Source of the DNA: Aquiflexum lacus
Lineage (GTDB): Bacteria; Bacteroidota; Bacteroidia; Cytophagales; Cyclobacteriaceae
Assembly: GCF_015476655.1 (NCBI RefSeq)
Contig: NZ_JABFHF010000001.1
Coordinates: forward strand, 124,001-188,000
Direction: 5' to 3'
DNA: 64,000 nt
Shown here: positions 36,612-45,618 of the stretch, one piece after another
How the letters are laid out: each line of letters starts with the position of its first letter
How positions within the stretch are numbered: position 1 is the first letter of the stretch
The notes under the pieces: generated by a model
Database searches by the model: none
The model's input: the letters and a program-made list of their open reading frames with translations, nothing else
Told to the model about the DNA's origin: nothing
Position numbers and translations under genes: made by a program

Positions 36612-37625
36612 TCAATCAACCCTCCACATCGCCCTCATAAAAGACTTCCTCAAGTCTTCGGGGCTTTCTTTGATAGCGATACCCTCATGTTCGCGGACAT
36701 TTAATGGTTTGTTGTTTTCCATTTTTTCCTCAGGGATTTCCACGGGATTTTTTAGCAAAGAATTCAAATCAGGTTGTCCGGCATCAATCCATGCGGTGTA
36801 CCAAAAGTCTGCTATCATTTTTACCGACCTGCGCATTTGCCTTTCTACCTGTCCCGAAAGCATGTCATTGTAAGCGATGGTAAATGCCTTTGAATAAACC
36901 CTGGTGCTGATTCCTCCCCTTTCCTCATAGCTGTATTTCTTGTCCTCATCAAATCTTTCGGTTAATACTTTTTCAAAGTTCAAAACTGAATCCAAAGCCG
37001 TGTGTGCAACAATCACCGCATCCCAAGCTGTGAGTTGGGGTTTTTCCAGATAAGCGGCTTTTCCAACAAAAAAATCAAAATCATCCGAAAGCAACTCAGG
37101 AACCCTGCTTTCCCAAAAGGCATGTATTCCATATTGTCCTGTGAGTTGTCCATTGTAGTTTTTGGTAGTATGCAGGGGCACATTGATATCTGCAATATAA
37201 TGCCCCAGATCAGTAGCCAAGCGGAGAATGGCCTTGGTATCTTTTCTTTTGAAGGCTTCTGTTAATTGGATTTTGGTATGGTAGGCATTCCATGGGCCGA
37301 TGCCATGACTTCTCAATTCCTCTTCGGTAAATATTTCCAACGCCTGATTCCAGTACCTTGGCAAATTGAAAACAGCACTGTCCCCGTATGCATCTGCATC
37401 GAGAAAGTGCTTTTCGGCCTCTCCCAGCACTGCATATCTTCTTCTGTCAGGATTGACGGCATTTTCGGTAATGAACTCTATATTAGCTTTGAAAAACCCA
37501 ATCATCTCAGGTGGGAGGGTGTAAACTGCCAGCCTATTGATCTTTCTGTGGGCAAAAAATCCCCATGCCACCAAGTCGGAGCCCGAAAAAAAAAGGAGCA
37601 GTATCAAGCCTAAAAGTTTCCGCAT
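36612..37625 (-). CDS. Zinc-dependent phospholipase C / S1-P1 nuclease-like exported protein
   Basis: 337 residues. The signal peptide ends before WGFFAHRKINRLA, and in this family the mature N-terminal Trp itself helps bind zinc. Further ligands fit HKx and the central block LGHYIADINVPLHTTKN plus GIHAFWES, an all-helical tri-zinc arrangement shared by phospholipase C and S1/P1 nucleases. It would act in the periplasm or outside the cell on a phosphodiester; lipid or nucleic acid cannot be told apart here. The C-terminal 50 residues are charged and outside the fold. Confidence 0.82.
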   Translation of the reverse strand: MRKLLGLILLLFFSGSDLVAWGFFAHRKINRLAVYTLPPEMIGFFKANIEFITENAVNPDRRRYAVLGEAEKHFLDADAYGDSAVFNLPRYWNQALEIFTEEELRSHGIGPWNAYHTKIQLTEAFKRKDTKAILRLATDLGHYIADINVPLHTTKNYNGQLTGQYGIHAFWESRVPELLSDDFDFFVGKAAYLEKPQLTAWDAVIVAHTALDSVLNFEKVLTERFDEDKKYSYEERGGISTRVYSKAFTIAYNDMLSGQVERQMRRSVKMIADFWYTAWIDAGQPDLNSLLKNPVEIPEEKMENNKPLNVREHEGIAIKESPEDLRKSFMRAMWRVD

Positions 37626-37671
37626 CCCTGAATTTATGAAAATTAAATCTTTTTGAAAAACGAAAATATAT

Positions 37672-37679
37672 TACCTTTG
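37672..37679 (+). promoter_or_regulatory. Second TAnnTTTG element upstream of rpsT
   Basis: TACCTTTG with TTTG at 37652-37655, a 16-base spacer that is shorter than usual. It could be a distal rpsT promoter; the proximal one at 37750-37780 is better formed. Confidence 0.3.
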
Positions 37680-37749
37680 TCAACCTAAGGCGGCAATCAC
37701 CAATTTTCGATAGATTTCAGAGCTTTACCAGGTTTAGTTCGGAAATCCT

Positions 37750-37780
37750 TTTGTGTTTAAATATTTATCTATTACATTTG
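37750..37780 (+). promoter_or_regulatory. Promoter of rpsT
   Basis: TTTG (37750-37753), 19-base spacer, TACATTTG (37773-37780): an exact Bacteroidota promoter. The leader before the rpsT ATG is about 45 bases. Confidence 0.7.
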
Positions 37781-37831
37781 CACTCCATTTAGGATTAGGG
37801 TGAACAAAAGAAATTAAGTAAAATAAAGGAT

Positions 37832-38086
37832 ATGGCAAATCACAAATCAGCACTAAAAAGAATCCGTGCAAACGAAGCCAAGCGTTTGAGAAACAGATAT
37901 CAGCACAAGACTACCAGAACCTTCATCAAAAGGTTGAAGTCTTCTACTGACAAAGCTGAAGCGCAAGAGCTTTTGAAAACAGTTACCTCTATGATTGATA
38001 AACTTGCCAAAAAGAACATCATTCATAAAAACAATGCTGCAAACAGAAAGTCAAAATTGACAAAGTTTGTCAATGCAATTGCCTAA
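37832..38086 (+). CDS. rpsT: 30S ribosomal protein S20
   Basis: 84 residues, Lys/Arg-rich and helical, with the typical MANHKSALKRIRANEAKRLRN start and a C-terminal NNAANRKSKLTKFV. It binds the 5' domain of 16S rRNA. Monocistronic, with its own promoter upstream and a strong terminator downstream, as is usual for rpsT. Confidence 0.96.
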   Translation: MANHKSALKRIRANEAKRLRNRYQHKTTRTFIKRLKSSTDKAEAQELLKTVTSMIDKLAKKNIIHKNNAANRKSKLTKFVNAIA

Positions 38087-38109
38087 AAAAAGAAATTAAC
38101 CGTTTAATT

Positions 38110-38139
38110 AGCCCCGTTCTATGGTTCGGGGCTTTTTTT
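38110..38139 (+). terminator. Intrinsic terminator after rpsT
   Basis: AGCCCCG and CGGGGCT enclose a 10-base loop and are followed by seven T. It stands 23 bases after the rpsT stop. Confidence 0.9.
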
Positions 38140-38220
38140 GTTTTGTGGCATTCCTTATTTTTATCTTTGTCGATTTCAAATGTGGTTTCTTGCAAATAAC
38201 TCTGAATTCTTTTACAAACG

Positions 38221-38244
38221 GGACGGAAGACAGAAGACGGAAGT
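38221..38244 (+). repeat. GGAAGAC-type short repeat, left arm
   Basis: GGACGGAAGAC followed by AGAAGACGGAAGT. Together with 38396-38426 it makes a large inverted repeat about 150 bases apart, the right arm having one extra heptamer. A similar GACGGAAGACCGAAGA stretch is found at about 3406-3421 downstream of the esterase gene. Confidence 0.6.
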
Positions 38245-38395
38245 ACCGGATATTTTACATACCACCGACAATTGTATAAGATTACCAAATTCCTGGTAGC
38301 TGGGGATATTCATTATTCAATATATGTATATCCGCGACGATACAAGTAAAGGTGAAATTTTACCAGATCCAAGGGCGGACCATGATTTGCCGCTT

Positions 38396-38426
38396 ACTTC
38401 CGTCTTCGGTCTTCGGTCTTCCGTCC
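38396..38426 (-). repeat. GGAAGAC-type short repeat, right arm
   Basis: Plus strand begins ACTTCCGTCTTCGGTC and ends GGTCTTCCGTCC. On the minus strand it reads as heptamer-like GGAAGAC/CGAAGAC units. The remaining part of the 423-base gap between rpsT and radC holds the rpsT terminator and no ORF I would support. Confidence 0.6.
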
Positions 38427-38509
38427 TGTAATAGAATATTGCTTTACTAGCAAACAAGCGTTAAACCATATATTCAGACTATTTGTAACACTTTTCAACC
38501 CATTCTTTT

Positions 38510-39208
38510 ATGGAAGACTATTCATCGATCAAGATTTCCCAATTGGCGGAAGAGGACCGGCCAAGGGAGAAACTACTGCTCAAAGGCAAATCCGTTTTGT
38601 CAGATGCGGAGCTGATAGCCATCTTAATTGGTTCAGGCACCAAATACCTGAGCGCGGTGGATTTGGCAAGGTATATACTATCGAAAGTCAATAATGATCT
38701 GGGAGAGCTGGCAAAAATGAGCATTAACGACCTGAAAAAATTCAAAGGCATAGGGGAAGCTAAGGCCATCAGTATCGTAGCCGGACTGGAGTTGGGCAGA
38801 AGAAGGAAACTGATCACCGAACTGGTCAAAAGACCAAGGATCATCTCCTCAGGGGATGTGTTCCATCTGATGAGGTCTGAATTGATAGATGAACCGATTG
38901 AGCATTTTTATATTTTGTTGCTGAACCGGGCCAACTATGTCCTCAAAAAAATACTGATCAGCAAAGGCGGGACTACCGGAACTGTTGCGGATCCCAAAAT
39001 CATTTTCAAACATGCCCTGGACTGCTTGGCATGCTCAATTGTGTTGGTGCACAATCATCCATCCGGAAACCTTAAACCTTCCGACCATGACAAGCACCTG
39101 ACCAAAAAACTTGTAGATGCGGGTAAATGTATGGAAGTCCATGTGATAGATCATGTGATTATCACCGATGTTGCCTATTTTAGCTTCGCAGATGAAGGAA
39201 TATTATAA
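38510..39208 (+). CDS. radC: RadC-family JAB domain protein
   Basis: 232 residues. An N-terminal helix-hairpin-helix part (KFKGIGEAKAISIVAGLELGRR) is followed by a JAB1/MPN metalloprotease-like domain with the full metal motif VHNHPSGNLKPSDHD (His181, His183, Asp194). The name comes from a DNA repair link that was later doubted, so the biochemical role is open. The stop codon directly abuts the start of the DUF1684 gene, so the two are an operon. Confidence 0.93.
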   Translation: MEDYSSIKISQLAEEDRPREKLLLKGKSVLSDAELIAILIGSGTKYLSAVDLARYILSKVNNDLGELAKMSINDLKKFKGIGEAKAISIVAGLELGRRRKLITELVKRPRIISSGDVFHLMRSELIDEPIEHFYILLLNRANYVLKKILISKGGTTGTVADPKIIFKHALDCLACSIVLVHNHPSGNLKPSDHDKHLTKKLVDAGKCMEVHVIDHVIITDVAYFSFADEGIL

Positions 39209-39832
39209 ATGATGAATACAAAAAACATTTTGATTATTGGAGTACTTGCCGTAATCACCCTTGCGGTAGTTTATACCCTTACTGGAACAGACGATCCGGA
39301 AGTTTATATAGAAAAGATCGAAAAGGAGCGGGACAGACAGTTTAAGTTTATCCGCTTCAATATCGAATCACCCTTGTCCGAGGAACAGAAGAGGGATTTC
39401 AAGGAACTTGATTTTTATGCGGTGGACCCCGCCTATAAGGTGCGGGCAAAAATGGTTCCTGTTGAAGACCGAAAGATGATGGAACTTCCCATGACCGATG
39501 GGACTGTGGAAAAATACCTCAAACATTCCTTTGCGGAATTTGAAATGGCAGGACAAACCCATCGGCTCTTGTTGCTTCAGTCCATCAAGGAATTGGATAA
39601 ACGAAATTTCTTCCTGGCTTTTGCAGATGGGACAAGCGGCGAGGAGACCTACGGCGGAGGCCGCTATATCAACCTCAGACAGGATGGTAAAAACAGCATC
39701 ACCATAGACTTCAATATGGCCTATAATCCCTATTGCGCCTACAACCCTGATTTTGCCTGTCCTTTGCCGCCAAAGGAGAATGTGATGGAGATAGCGATAA
39801 GGGCAGGGGAAAAGGATTATAAGAAGGACTAG
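39209..39832 (+). CDS. DUF1684 domain protein, membrane-anchored
   Basis: 207 residues with an N-terminal membrane anchor (ILIIGVLAVITLAVVYTL). The soluble part is DUF1684: LDFYAVDPAYKVRAKMVPV, FADGTSGEETYGGGRYINL and DFNMAYNPYCAYNPDFACPL are the family's invariant blocks. Function unknown. It begins immediately after the radC stop; a second ATG three bases on could be the real start. Confidence 0.88.
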   Translation: MMNTKNILIIGVLAVITLAVVYTLTGTDDPEVYIEKIEKERDRQFKFIRFNIESPLSEEQKRDFKELDFYAVDPAYKVRAKMVPVEDRKMMELPMTDGTVEKYLKHSFAEFEMAGQTHRLLLLQSIKELDKRNFFLAFADGTSGEETYGGGRYINLRQDGKNSITIDFNMAYNPYCAYNPDFACPLPPKENVMEIAIRAGEKDYKKD

Positions 39833-39884
39833 TCGACCTTTGGGGTTTTCAAAACCCTGAAGGTCTTTCTTTGGAAAAAGAGCC

Positions 39885-40177
39885 AAGAATCAAGACTGGA
39901 TGTTACCTACATTCAAGCTTCCACAATTTAGGAAGGTTTAGAAACCCAAAAGACTTCACCTTGTCATGTCGACGGCAGGAGACATCTAATTACTTAGGGG
40001 AACAATAAAATCAAGAACAAAGACTGGACGATACCTACATTGAAGCTTTCACAATTTTGGAAGGTATAGAAACCCAAAAGACTTCACTTTGTCATGTCGA
40101 TCCCAACAACTGTACGGGAAGACATCTATTGTAGAGGGGAACAAAAGAATAAAGTGCCAAGAATCAAGACTGGATTT
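39885..40177. repeat. Two ~130-bp tandem units plus a partial third
   Basis: Units start at 39885 (AAGAATCAAGACTGGATG), 40013 (AAGAACAAAGACTGGACG) and 40159 (AAGAATCAAGACTGGATT, truncated). Each full unit contains CTACATT[CG]AAGCT, GAAACCCAAAAGACTTCAC, TTGTCATGTCGA and GGAGACATCTA-like blocks. Parts recur at 45176-45245 and about 48174, so this is a dispersed element. A GACCTTTGG/CTGAAGGTC hairpin precedes it at 39835-39866. Together they fill most of the 535-base gap before pheT. Confidence 0.8.
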
Positions 40178-40331
40178 ATGTCGATTTTGGATTTTTAGAA
40201 AATGCTGTTTTATTGCTTGATCTTGAATAAGGTGATCAGGATAAGCACAATCAATTACAACTCACTTCCCTAATTATCACATATATTCCCATATTTTTCA
40301 ATCTTACCCTTCCTGCCTAAGGCAATTCTCT

Positions 40332-40339
40332 TAAATTTG
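40332..40339 (+). promoter_or_regulatory. Putative -7 element for pheT
   Basis: TAAATTTG matches TAnnTTTG exactly, 28 bases before the pheT ATG at 40368. No TTG at the expected -33 position. Confidence 0.45.
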
Positions 40340-40367
40340 TGCCTTATTGCGTATTAGCTGTGTTTTT

Positions 40368-42779
40368 ATGAAAATTTCTATAAATAGATTAAAAGATTTT
40401 ATTGCCCTAAACCAATCACCCGAAGAAATTGCTGACTTGTTGACCGGTTCCGGTCTGGAAGTGGAGGGGATTGAGTTGTTTGAATCCATCAAAGGCGGAC
40501 TGGCGGGTGTTGTCATAGGGGAAGTCATCACCTGTGACCGTCATCCCAATGCCGATAAACTCAGCATCACTACCGTCGATATTGGGGACGCTGTGGTGCC
40601 CATCGTATGTGGCGCACCCAATGTTGCCAAAGGACAGAAAGTGGTTGTTGCCAAAGAAGGATGCACATTATATCCTGTTTCGGGGGAATCCTTTGAAATT
40701 AAAAAAGCTAAAATCCGTGGGGAAGTTTCCCAGGGCATGATCTGCGCTGAAGATGAAATCGGTATCGGGGAAAGCCATGCCGGAATCATGGTATTGGATA
40801 CCGACCTGCCTAATGGAACTCCCGCTGCTGAGTATTTCAAGGTAGTCCGGGACCATGTACTGGAGATCGGGCTTACTCCAAACCGTGCCGACGCTGCCTC
40901 TCACCTTGGAGTTGCAAGGGACCTGAAAGCCTTGCTCAAAAAAGAGATTTGTATCCCTTCAGTGGATAATTTCAAAGTTGACAACACCAACAGGTTTATC
41001 CCTGTGGAAGTGGCAAGCGCTGAGGATTGTCCCCGATATGCCGGGCTGACCATTTCCAATATTAAAGTTGGTCCATCCCCGGATTGGCTTCAAAATTACC
41101 TGAAAGCCCTTGACCTGGACCCGATCAACAATATCGTCGATATCACCAACTTTATCCTCCATGACCTTGGTCAGCCCCTGCATGCCTTTGATGCAGACAA
41201 AATCAACGGAGGGAAAATCATTGTCCAAAAACTCCCTAAGGATACGCCTTTTGTCACTTTGGATGATAAAGAAAGAAAACTTTCCGGGGAGGAACTGATG
41301 ATCTGTGATCAAAATGGAGGCTTGTGCATTGCAGGGATTTTTGGGGGAAAAGGTTCGGGAGTGTCGGACAATACCACTTCCATCTTTTTGGAAAGTGCCT
41401 GTTTTTCTCCGGATGTTATCCGAAAAGGCTCACAGTTTCACGGTTTGAAAACAGATGCTTCCTTTCGCTTTGAAAGGGGTACAGATCCAAACATGCCTGT
41501 CTATGCTTTGAAAAGGGCTGCCATGTTGATCAAAGAACTGGCAGGTGGTGAAATCTCTTCTGAGGTAATTGATGTGTATCCTGCCCCTGTGGAGGACTTG
41601 GTCATTGAGGTGAGTTATGCCAATATCCATAGACTGATAGGCAAAGAGATTTCAAAAGAAGAAATAAAAGAGACCCTTGAAAATCTGGACATTAGGTATA
41701 TTGGGGAAACCGAAAAGAACATCACTGTTTCCGTAAAACCCTACCGGGTCGATGTCACCCGAGAAGCCGATGTGATCGAGGAAATCCTGAGGATCCATGG
41801 ATTTGACAATGTTCCTTTATCTGAAAACCTGAATTCCGACTATCTTGCCGAGCATCCTGCCAAAGACCTCAACAAACTCCAATACAGGTTGAGCGAGGTA
41901 CTTTCAGGGTTGGGATATTTTGAGATCATCACCAATTCCTTGACCAAGCCCATTTATGCTGGGAAGTCCGGGTTCCTGAACCCGGCCAACAATGTGGAAA
42001 TCCTCAACAAACTCAGTGAGGATTTGGGAGTGATGAGGCAGTCATTGTTGTTTTCAGGATTGGAGGTTTTGGCACATAATATCAACCGAAGACAGAAAGA
42101 CCTGAAATTATTTGAATTTGGCACCGTATATTTCAAGGAAGAAGAGCGTTATAGGGAAGAAAAAAGACTGGCCTTGTTCCTCACAGGTGACAAAGCTGCT
42201 GAAAGTTGGTTGGAACCTTCCAAAGCTGTGGCATTTCCGGATATCTATTCTACTGCTGAACTTGTCCTTGAAAAGTTGGGAATTGACAATGTGGAGGTAG
42301 AAATCATCCATGCAGCCCCGTTTGATTATGCATTGCTGTTGAAGTTGGGCACCAAAGAATTGGGTATAATCGGGGTGGTTCAGGAGCATATCGGAAAGTT
42401 GGCAGAGGTAAAACAGGAAGTACTGTATGCAGACCTGAATTGGGATTTGTTGGCAAAAAAATCCAAAGGTTTGAAAAAGTACTCGGAAATTTCCAAATTT
42501 CCGGAGGTAAGAAGGGATCTGTCCTTGGTGATTGATAAAAAAATCACTTTTGATCAGATCAAAAAAACAGCAGTTCGGGCAGGAGGAAAGTTGTTGCAAC
42601 GTATCGGGGTGTTTGATGTGTATCAGGGAGAAAAGATTGATGCAGACAAAAAAGCCTACGCTTTGAGCTTTTTCCTACAGGATACCGAGAATACTTTGAC
42701 AGATAAAATAATTGATAAAACCATGTCCCGGCTTATTCAAAGTTTTGAGAATGAAGTCGGTGCATTTATCCGAAAATAG
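40368..42779 (+). CDS. pheT: Phenylalanyl-tRNA synthetase beta subunit
   Basis: 803 residues from the ATG at 40368 (MKISINRLKDFIAL is the canonical start; a TTG seven codons upstream is not needed). Domains in order: N-terminal fragment, EMAP/tRNA-binding OB domain (about 42-150, VCGAPNVAKGQKVVVA), B3/B4 editing domain (about 205-400), B5 (about 405-475), core (about 490-690) and the C-terminal ferredoxin-like anticodon-binding domain (about 710-803). With PheS it charges tRNA-Phe and edits Tyr-tRNA-Phe. pheS is not in the window. It heads a run with the two small division genes and rny. Confidence 0.97.
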   Translation: MKISINRLKDFIALNQSPEEIADLLTGSGLEVEGIELFESIKGGLAGVVIGEVITCDRHPNADKLSITTVDIGDAVVPIVCGAPNVAKGQKVVVAKEGCTLYPVSGESFEIKKAKIRGEVSQGMICAEDEIGIGESHAGIMVLDTDLPNGTPAAEYFKVVRDHVLEIGLTPNRADAASHLGVARDLKALLKKEICIPSVDNFKVDNTNRFIPVEVASAEDCPRYAGLTISNIKVGPSPDWLQNYLKALDLDPINNIVDITNFILHDLGQPLHAFDADKINGGKIIVQKLPKDTPFVTLDDKERKLSGEELMICDQNGGLCIAGIFGGKGSGVSDNTTSIFLESACFSPDVIRKGSQFHGLKTDASFRFERGTDPNMPVYALKRAAMLIKELAGGEISSEVIDVYPAPVEDLVIEVSYANIHRLIGKEISKEEIKETLENLDIRYIGETEKNITVSVKPYRVDVTREADVIEEILRIHGFDNVPLSENLNSDYLAEHPAKDLNKLQYRLSEVLSGLGYFEIITNSLTKPIYAGKSGFLNPANNVEILNKLSEDLGVMRQSLLFSGLEVLAHNINRRQKDLKLFEFGTVYFKEEERYREEKRLALFLTGDKAAESWLEPSKAVAFPDIYSTAELVLEKLGIDNVEVEIIHAAPFDYALLLKLGTKELGIIGVVQEHIGKLAEVKQEVLYADLNWDLLAKKSKGLKKYSEISKFPEVRRDLSLVIDKKITFDQIKKTAVRAGGKLLQRIGVFDVYQGEKIDADKKAYALSFFLQDTENTLTDKIIDKTMSRLIQSFENEVGAFIRK

Positions 42780-42781
42780 AA

Positions 42782-43066
42782 ATGATTCACGAAGAACTCC
42801 AACAAACCGAAAAACTTGCCATACAGGTTGGCTGCAAACTGCAGCAGCTGGAACAGGAAAACCAATCCCTGAAAGAAGACCTGTTTTCCTTGAGGACCAA
42901 ACTTGAAGACAAGGAGCGTTCGTTGGAGGATTTTAAAAATCAAATTAAAATAGCTAAACTTGTAAACAGCATACCGGTGGAAGACATGGAGTCTGCCGAA
43001 TTGAGAGAAAAAATCAATAATTATATAAAGGAAATCGATAATATAATTGCCTATTTGTCTGAATAA
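42782..43066 (+). CDS. ZapB-like coiled-coil protein
   Basis: 94 residues, 2 bases after pheT. Residues about 5-60 form a continuous heptad coiled coil (LQQLEQENQSLKEDLFSLRTKLE region), followed by a short acidic tail. No catalytic motif, signal or membrane segment. It directly precedes zapA (1 base between stop and start). In other bacteria ZapA at the Z-ring is bridged by the small coiled coil ZapB, so a ZapB role is a fair context-based inference; sequence similarity to ZapB is only of general coiled-coil kind. Confidence 0.7.
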   Translation: MIHEELQQTEKLAIQVGCKLQQLEQENQSLKEDLFSLRTKLEDKERSLEDFKNQIKIAKLVNSIPVEDMESAELREKINNYIKEIDNIIAYLSE

Positions 43067-43067
43067 T

Positions 43068-43352
43068 ATGGAAACACTTTCTATCAGGTTGAAAATTGGA
43101 GATCGGGAATACCCTATGAAGGTGAAGGCAGAAGATGAAGCCAAAATCAGACATGCAGGTAAATTAATTAATGATAAAATCAAAAGGTACAGAGAAGAAT
43201 TTGGTTTGGATGACCGTCAGGATTTGTTGGCTATGGTAGCCTTCGACAGTATGGTCGAATCTATGGAACAAAATACGATCAATACTGAAGACAGTGAATT
43301 GATAAAGTCCAGTGTCATACGGATCAATGAACAATTGAATTCCCTTTTATAA
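43068..43352 (+). CDS. zapA: Cell division protein ZapA
   Basis: 94 residues from the ATG at 43068. The N-terminal beta region (LSIRLKIGDREYPMKVKAEDEAKIRHA) and the helical C-terminal coil (DLLAMVAFDSMVES) match ZapA. It binds FtsZ and bundles protofilaments of the Z-ring. An upstream in-frame start at 43047 would overlap the previous gene and is not preferred. Operon with the ZapB-like gene, and 67 bases ahead of rny. Confidence 0.9.
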   Translation: METLSIRLKIGDREYPMKVKAEDEAKIRHAGKLINDKIKRYREEFGLDDRQDLLAMVAFDSMVESMEQNTINTEDSELIKSSVIRINEQLNSLL

Positions 43353-43419
43353 TTTTCATTCCCCTCTCTTTCGGAGATTTTTCTTTTGCAGGTAGGTTTT
43401 TAAATATATCAATAAACCT

Positions 43420-44985
43420 ATGGGAGAATCATTATACATCATTATCGCAGGCATAGTGGGCCTGGGATTGGGCGCTGTCATTGCAGGCCTTTTTATCCAA
43501 AACAATAACAAAAAGCTTGAAGCAGAAGCCAAGGAAAAAGCAAAAAGCATCATCCGTGAAGCGGAGATTACGGCAGAGGCCACCAAAAAAGACAGGATTT
43601 TGGAGGCAAAGGAAAAGTACCTGAGACTCAAGTCGGAGTTTGAAGAGGAGATGAACAAAAAGAAAAACATCATCCTTACCAACGAAAACAAAATCAAGCA
43701 ACGGGAGCAGGTCATGTCCAAGGAATTGGAACAGATCAAAAGAAAAGAAGCCGAACTCGACAGCAAGAAAGAAAACCTCAGTGCGCAGATGCATGCCGTT
43801 CAGGTTAAGAAAGAAGAGCTCGACAGGGTCACCAATCAGAGGATATCCGATCTTGAAAAAATTGCTGCACTGACTAGAGAAGAGGCCAAAGACCAATTGG
43901 TCGAAATGCTCAAGGACGAGGCCACCACCAAAGCCTCCTCACAGATCAAGGATATCCTGGACAATGCCAAGCTTACAGCTACCAAACAGGCCAAAAAGAT
44001 AGTTTTGGACACTATCCAAAGAACAGCAACTGAACATGCCATTGAAAACTGTGTTTCCGTTTTCAATATCGAGAGTGATGATGTCAAGGGCAAAATCATC
44101 GGTAGGGAAGGTAGAAATATCCGTGCTTTGGAAGCGGCTACAGGTGTGGAGATTGTGGTGGACGATACGCCTGAGGCGATCATTATTTCAGGCTTTGATC
44201 CGGTTAGGAGAGAGGTGGCGAGATTGTCTTTGCACAGATTGGTACAGGATGGCAGGATCCACCCTGCAAGGATTGAAGAGGTGGTAGCCAAAACCGAAAA
44301 GAACATTGAAGAGGAGATTGTGGAGATTGGTGAACGGACCTGTATTGAATTGGGAGTACATGGGCTGCATCCTGAACTGATCCGGATGATCGGCAGGATG
44401 AGGTTCCGTTCTTCTTATGGACAAAATCTTTTACAGCACTCAAAGGAAGTAGCCAAACTTTGTGCTACCATGGCTGCGGAAATGGGTCTGAATGCCAAGT
44501 TGGCAAAGCGTGCAGGATTGCTGCATGATATCGGAAAAGTTTGGCCGGAAGAGGCTGAACTCCCCCATGCCATCCTTGGTATGGAACTGGCCAAAAAATA
44601 CAAGGAAAACCCCGAGGTATGTAATGCCATCGGTGCCCACCACGATGAGATTGAGATGACTTCGATGATCTCCCCCATTGTTCAGGCTTCTGATGCCATA
44701 TCCGGCTCAAGACCTGGCGCAAGACGGGAAATCATGGACAGCTATATCAAGCGTCTGAAAGAGCTTGAGGAACTTGCCTTAGCCTTTGACGGTGTCAACA
44801 AATGTTTTGCCATGCAGGCAGGACGTGAATTGCGTGTATTGGTAGATGCCGAGAACGTGGATGATGCCACCGCAAGCAAACTTTCCTTCGACATTTCCCA
44901 AAAGATTGAAAAAGAAATGCAATATCCCGGTCAGATTAAGATCACGGTGATCAGAGAGATGCGGTCAGTGAATTATGCTAAATAA
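43420..44985 (+). CDS. rny: Ribonuclease Y
   Basis: 521 residues. One N-terminal membrane helix ([19 protein letters not shown]), a long charged coiled coil to about residue 200, a KH domain ([22 protein letters not shown]), then the HD phosphohydrolase domain with [12 protein letters not shown] and GAHHDEIE. It is the membrane-tethered endonuclease that begins mRNA decay in many bacteria lacking RNase E. All catalytic residues are in place. Confidence 0.96.
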   Translation: MGESLYIIIAGIVGLGLGAVIAGLFIQNNNKKLEAEAKEKAKSIIREAEITAEATKKDRILEAKEKYLRLKSEFEEEMNKKKNIILTNENKIKQREQVMSKELEQIKRKEAELDSKKENLSAQMHAVQVKKEELDRVTNQRISDLEKIAALTREEAKDQLVEMLKDEATTKASSQIKDILDNAKLTATKQAKKIVLDTIQRTATEHAIENCVSVFNIESDDVKGKIIGREGRNIRALEAATGVEIVVDDTPEAIIISGFDPVRREVARLSLHRLVQDGRIHPARIEEVVAKTEKNIEEEIVEIGERTCIELGVHGLHPELIRMIGRMRFRSSYGQNLLQHSKEVAKLCATMAAEMGLNAKLAKRAGLLHDIGKVWPEEAELPHAILGMELAKKYKENPEVCNAIGAHHDEIEMTSMISPIVQASDAISGSRPGARREIMDSYIKRLKELEELALAFDGVNKCFAMQAGRELRVLVDAENVDDATASKLSFDISQKIEKEMQYPGQIKITVIREMRSVNYAK

Positions 44986-45618
44986 GTTGGGGAGTTGGAA
45001 GTAGGGAGTGGGAAGTTTTGGGTGGAATTTGTCCGATGACCCCTGCCTGCCGGCAGGCAGGGATGACGGATGTTAGGTTGGTTAAAACTTTAAGGTTCGT
45101 CATTTTGAAGGAGCTTAGATTGAACTTGAAACTGAATTCTAGTGCGAAGTGAAAAATCTCTATACTAGTCAAAATGATAAAGAGAGGAAAAAGCTTCGCC
45201 TTGTCACTTCGATCCCGATTGCTATCGGGAGAGAAGTCTATCTCGGGATTTAAGAGGATTACTTGGTTCAAGAATAAAACACAATGTTGGAGGTTTGAGG
45301 CTCCCATAAAAAATCCAGAAGGGATTGAATCCCGATAGGGTATTTGCCCCGGGTGAAACCCGGTGGGAGAAAAGAAAGAAATGAGCGTATCCAAAAACCC
45401 TGAAAGTGTTTAATTAGTTGTCTCCTGGGTTTAGGGGACTTAGTATGATTGCCGGCACCATTCGTAAATAGTAACACAGTTATTTTGAGTAAATATTTGA
45501 ATTAGGCTTTTGTGAAGTAAATATACTTAGTGATGTGAGTGGGGACACTCATATGGGCGACCTTGGTGATGGGATGAAGGATAATGGAATTATAAAAATT
45601 GAATTGTAAATTCAACCC
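44986..45618. other. Repeat-rich intergenic region, 633 bp
   Basis: No gene supported. Besides the 22-bp palindrome listed separately, it holds two further hairpins: TCCCGAT-TGCT-ATCGGGA (45213-45230) and CCGGGT-GAA-ACCCGG (45349-45363). It also holds a copy of the dispersed GCTTCGCCTTGTCACTTCGA block. The minus-strand open frames here are side effects of these repeats. Confidence 0.65.
45041..45062. repeat. Perfect 22-bp palindrome
   Basis: CCCTGCCTGCC followed directly by its reverse complement GGCAGGCAGGG, with no mismatch and no loop. Relatives, weaker, occur at about 33079-33103 (CTACCTACTGTAGGCAGG), 49671-49690 and 51505-51518. In this phylum such sequences are scattered through intergenic DNA. 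Confidence 0.85.

Noticed and set aside
44978-45477. Two minus-strand open frames of 138 and 69 codons
   Set aside because: They run through the 22-bp palindrome and other hairpins; one contains the artefact peptide PACRQAG. No family resemblance and one enters the rny stop region.
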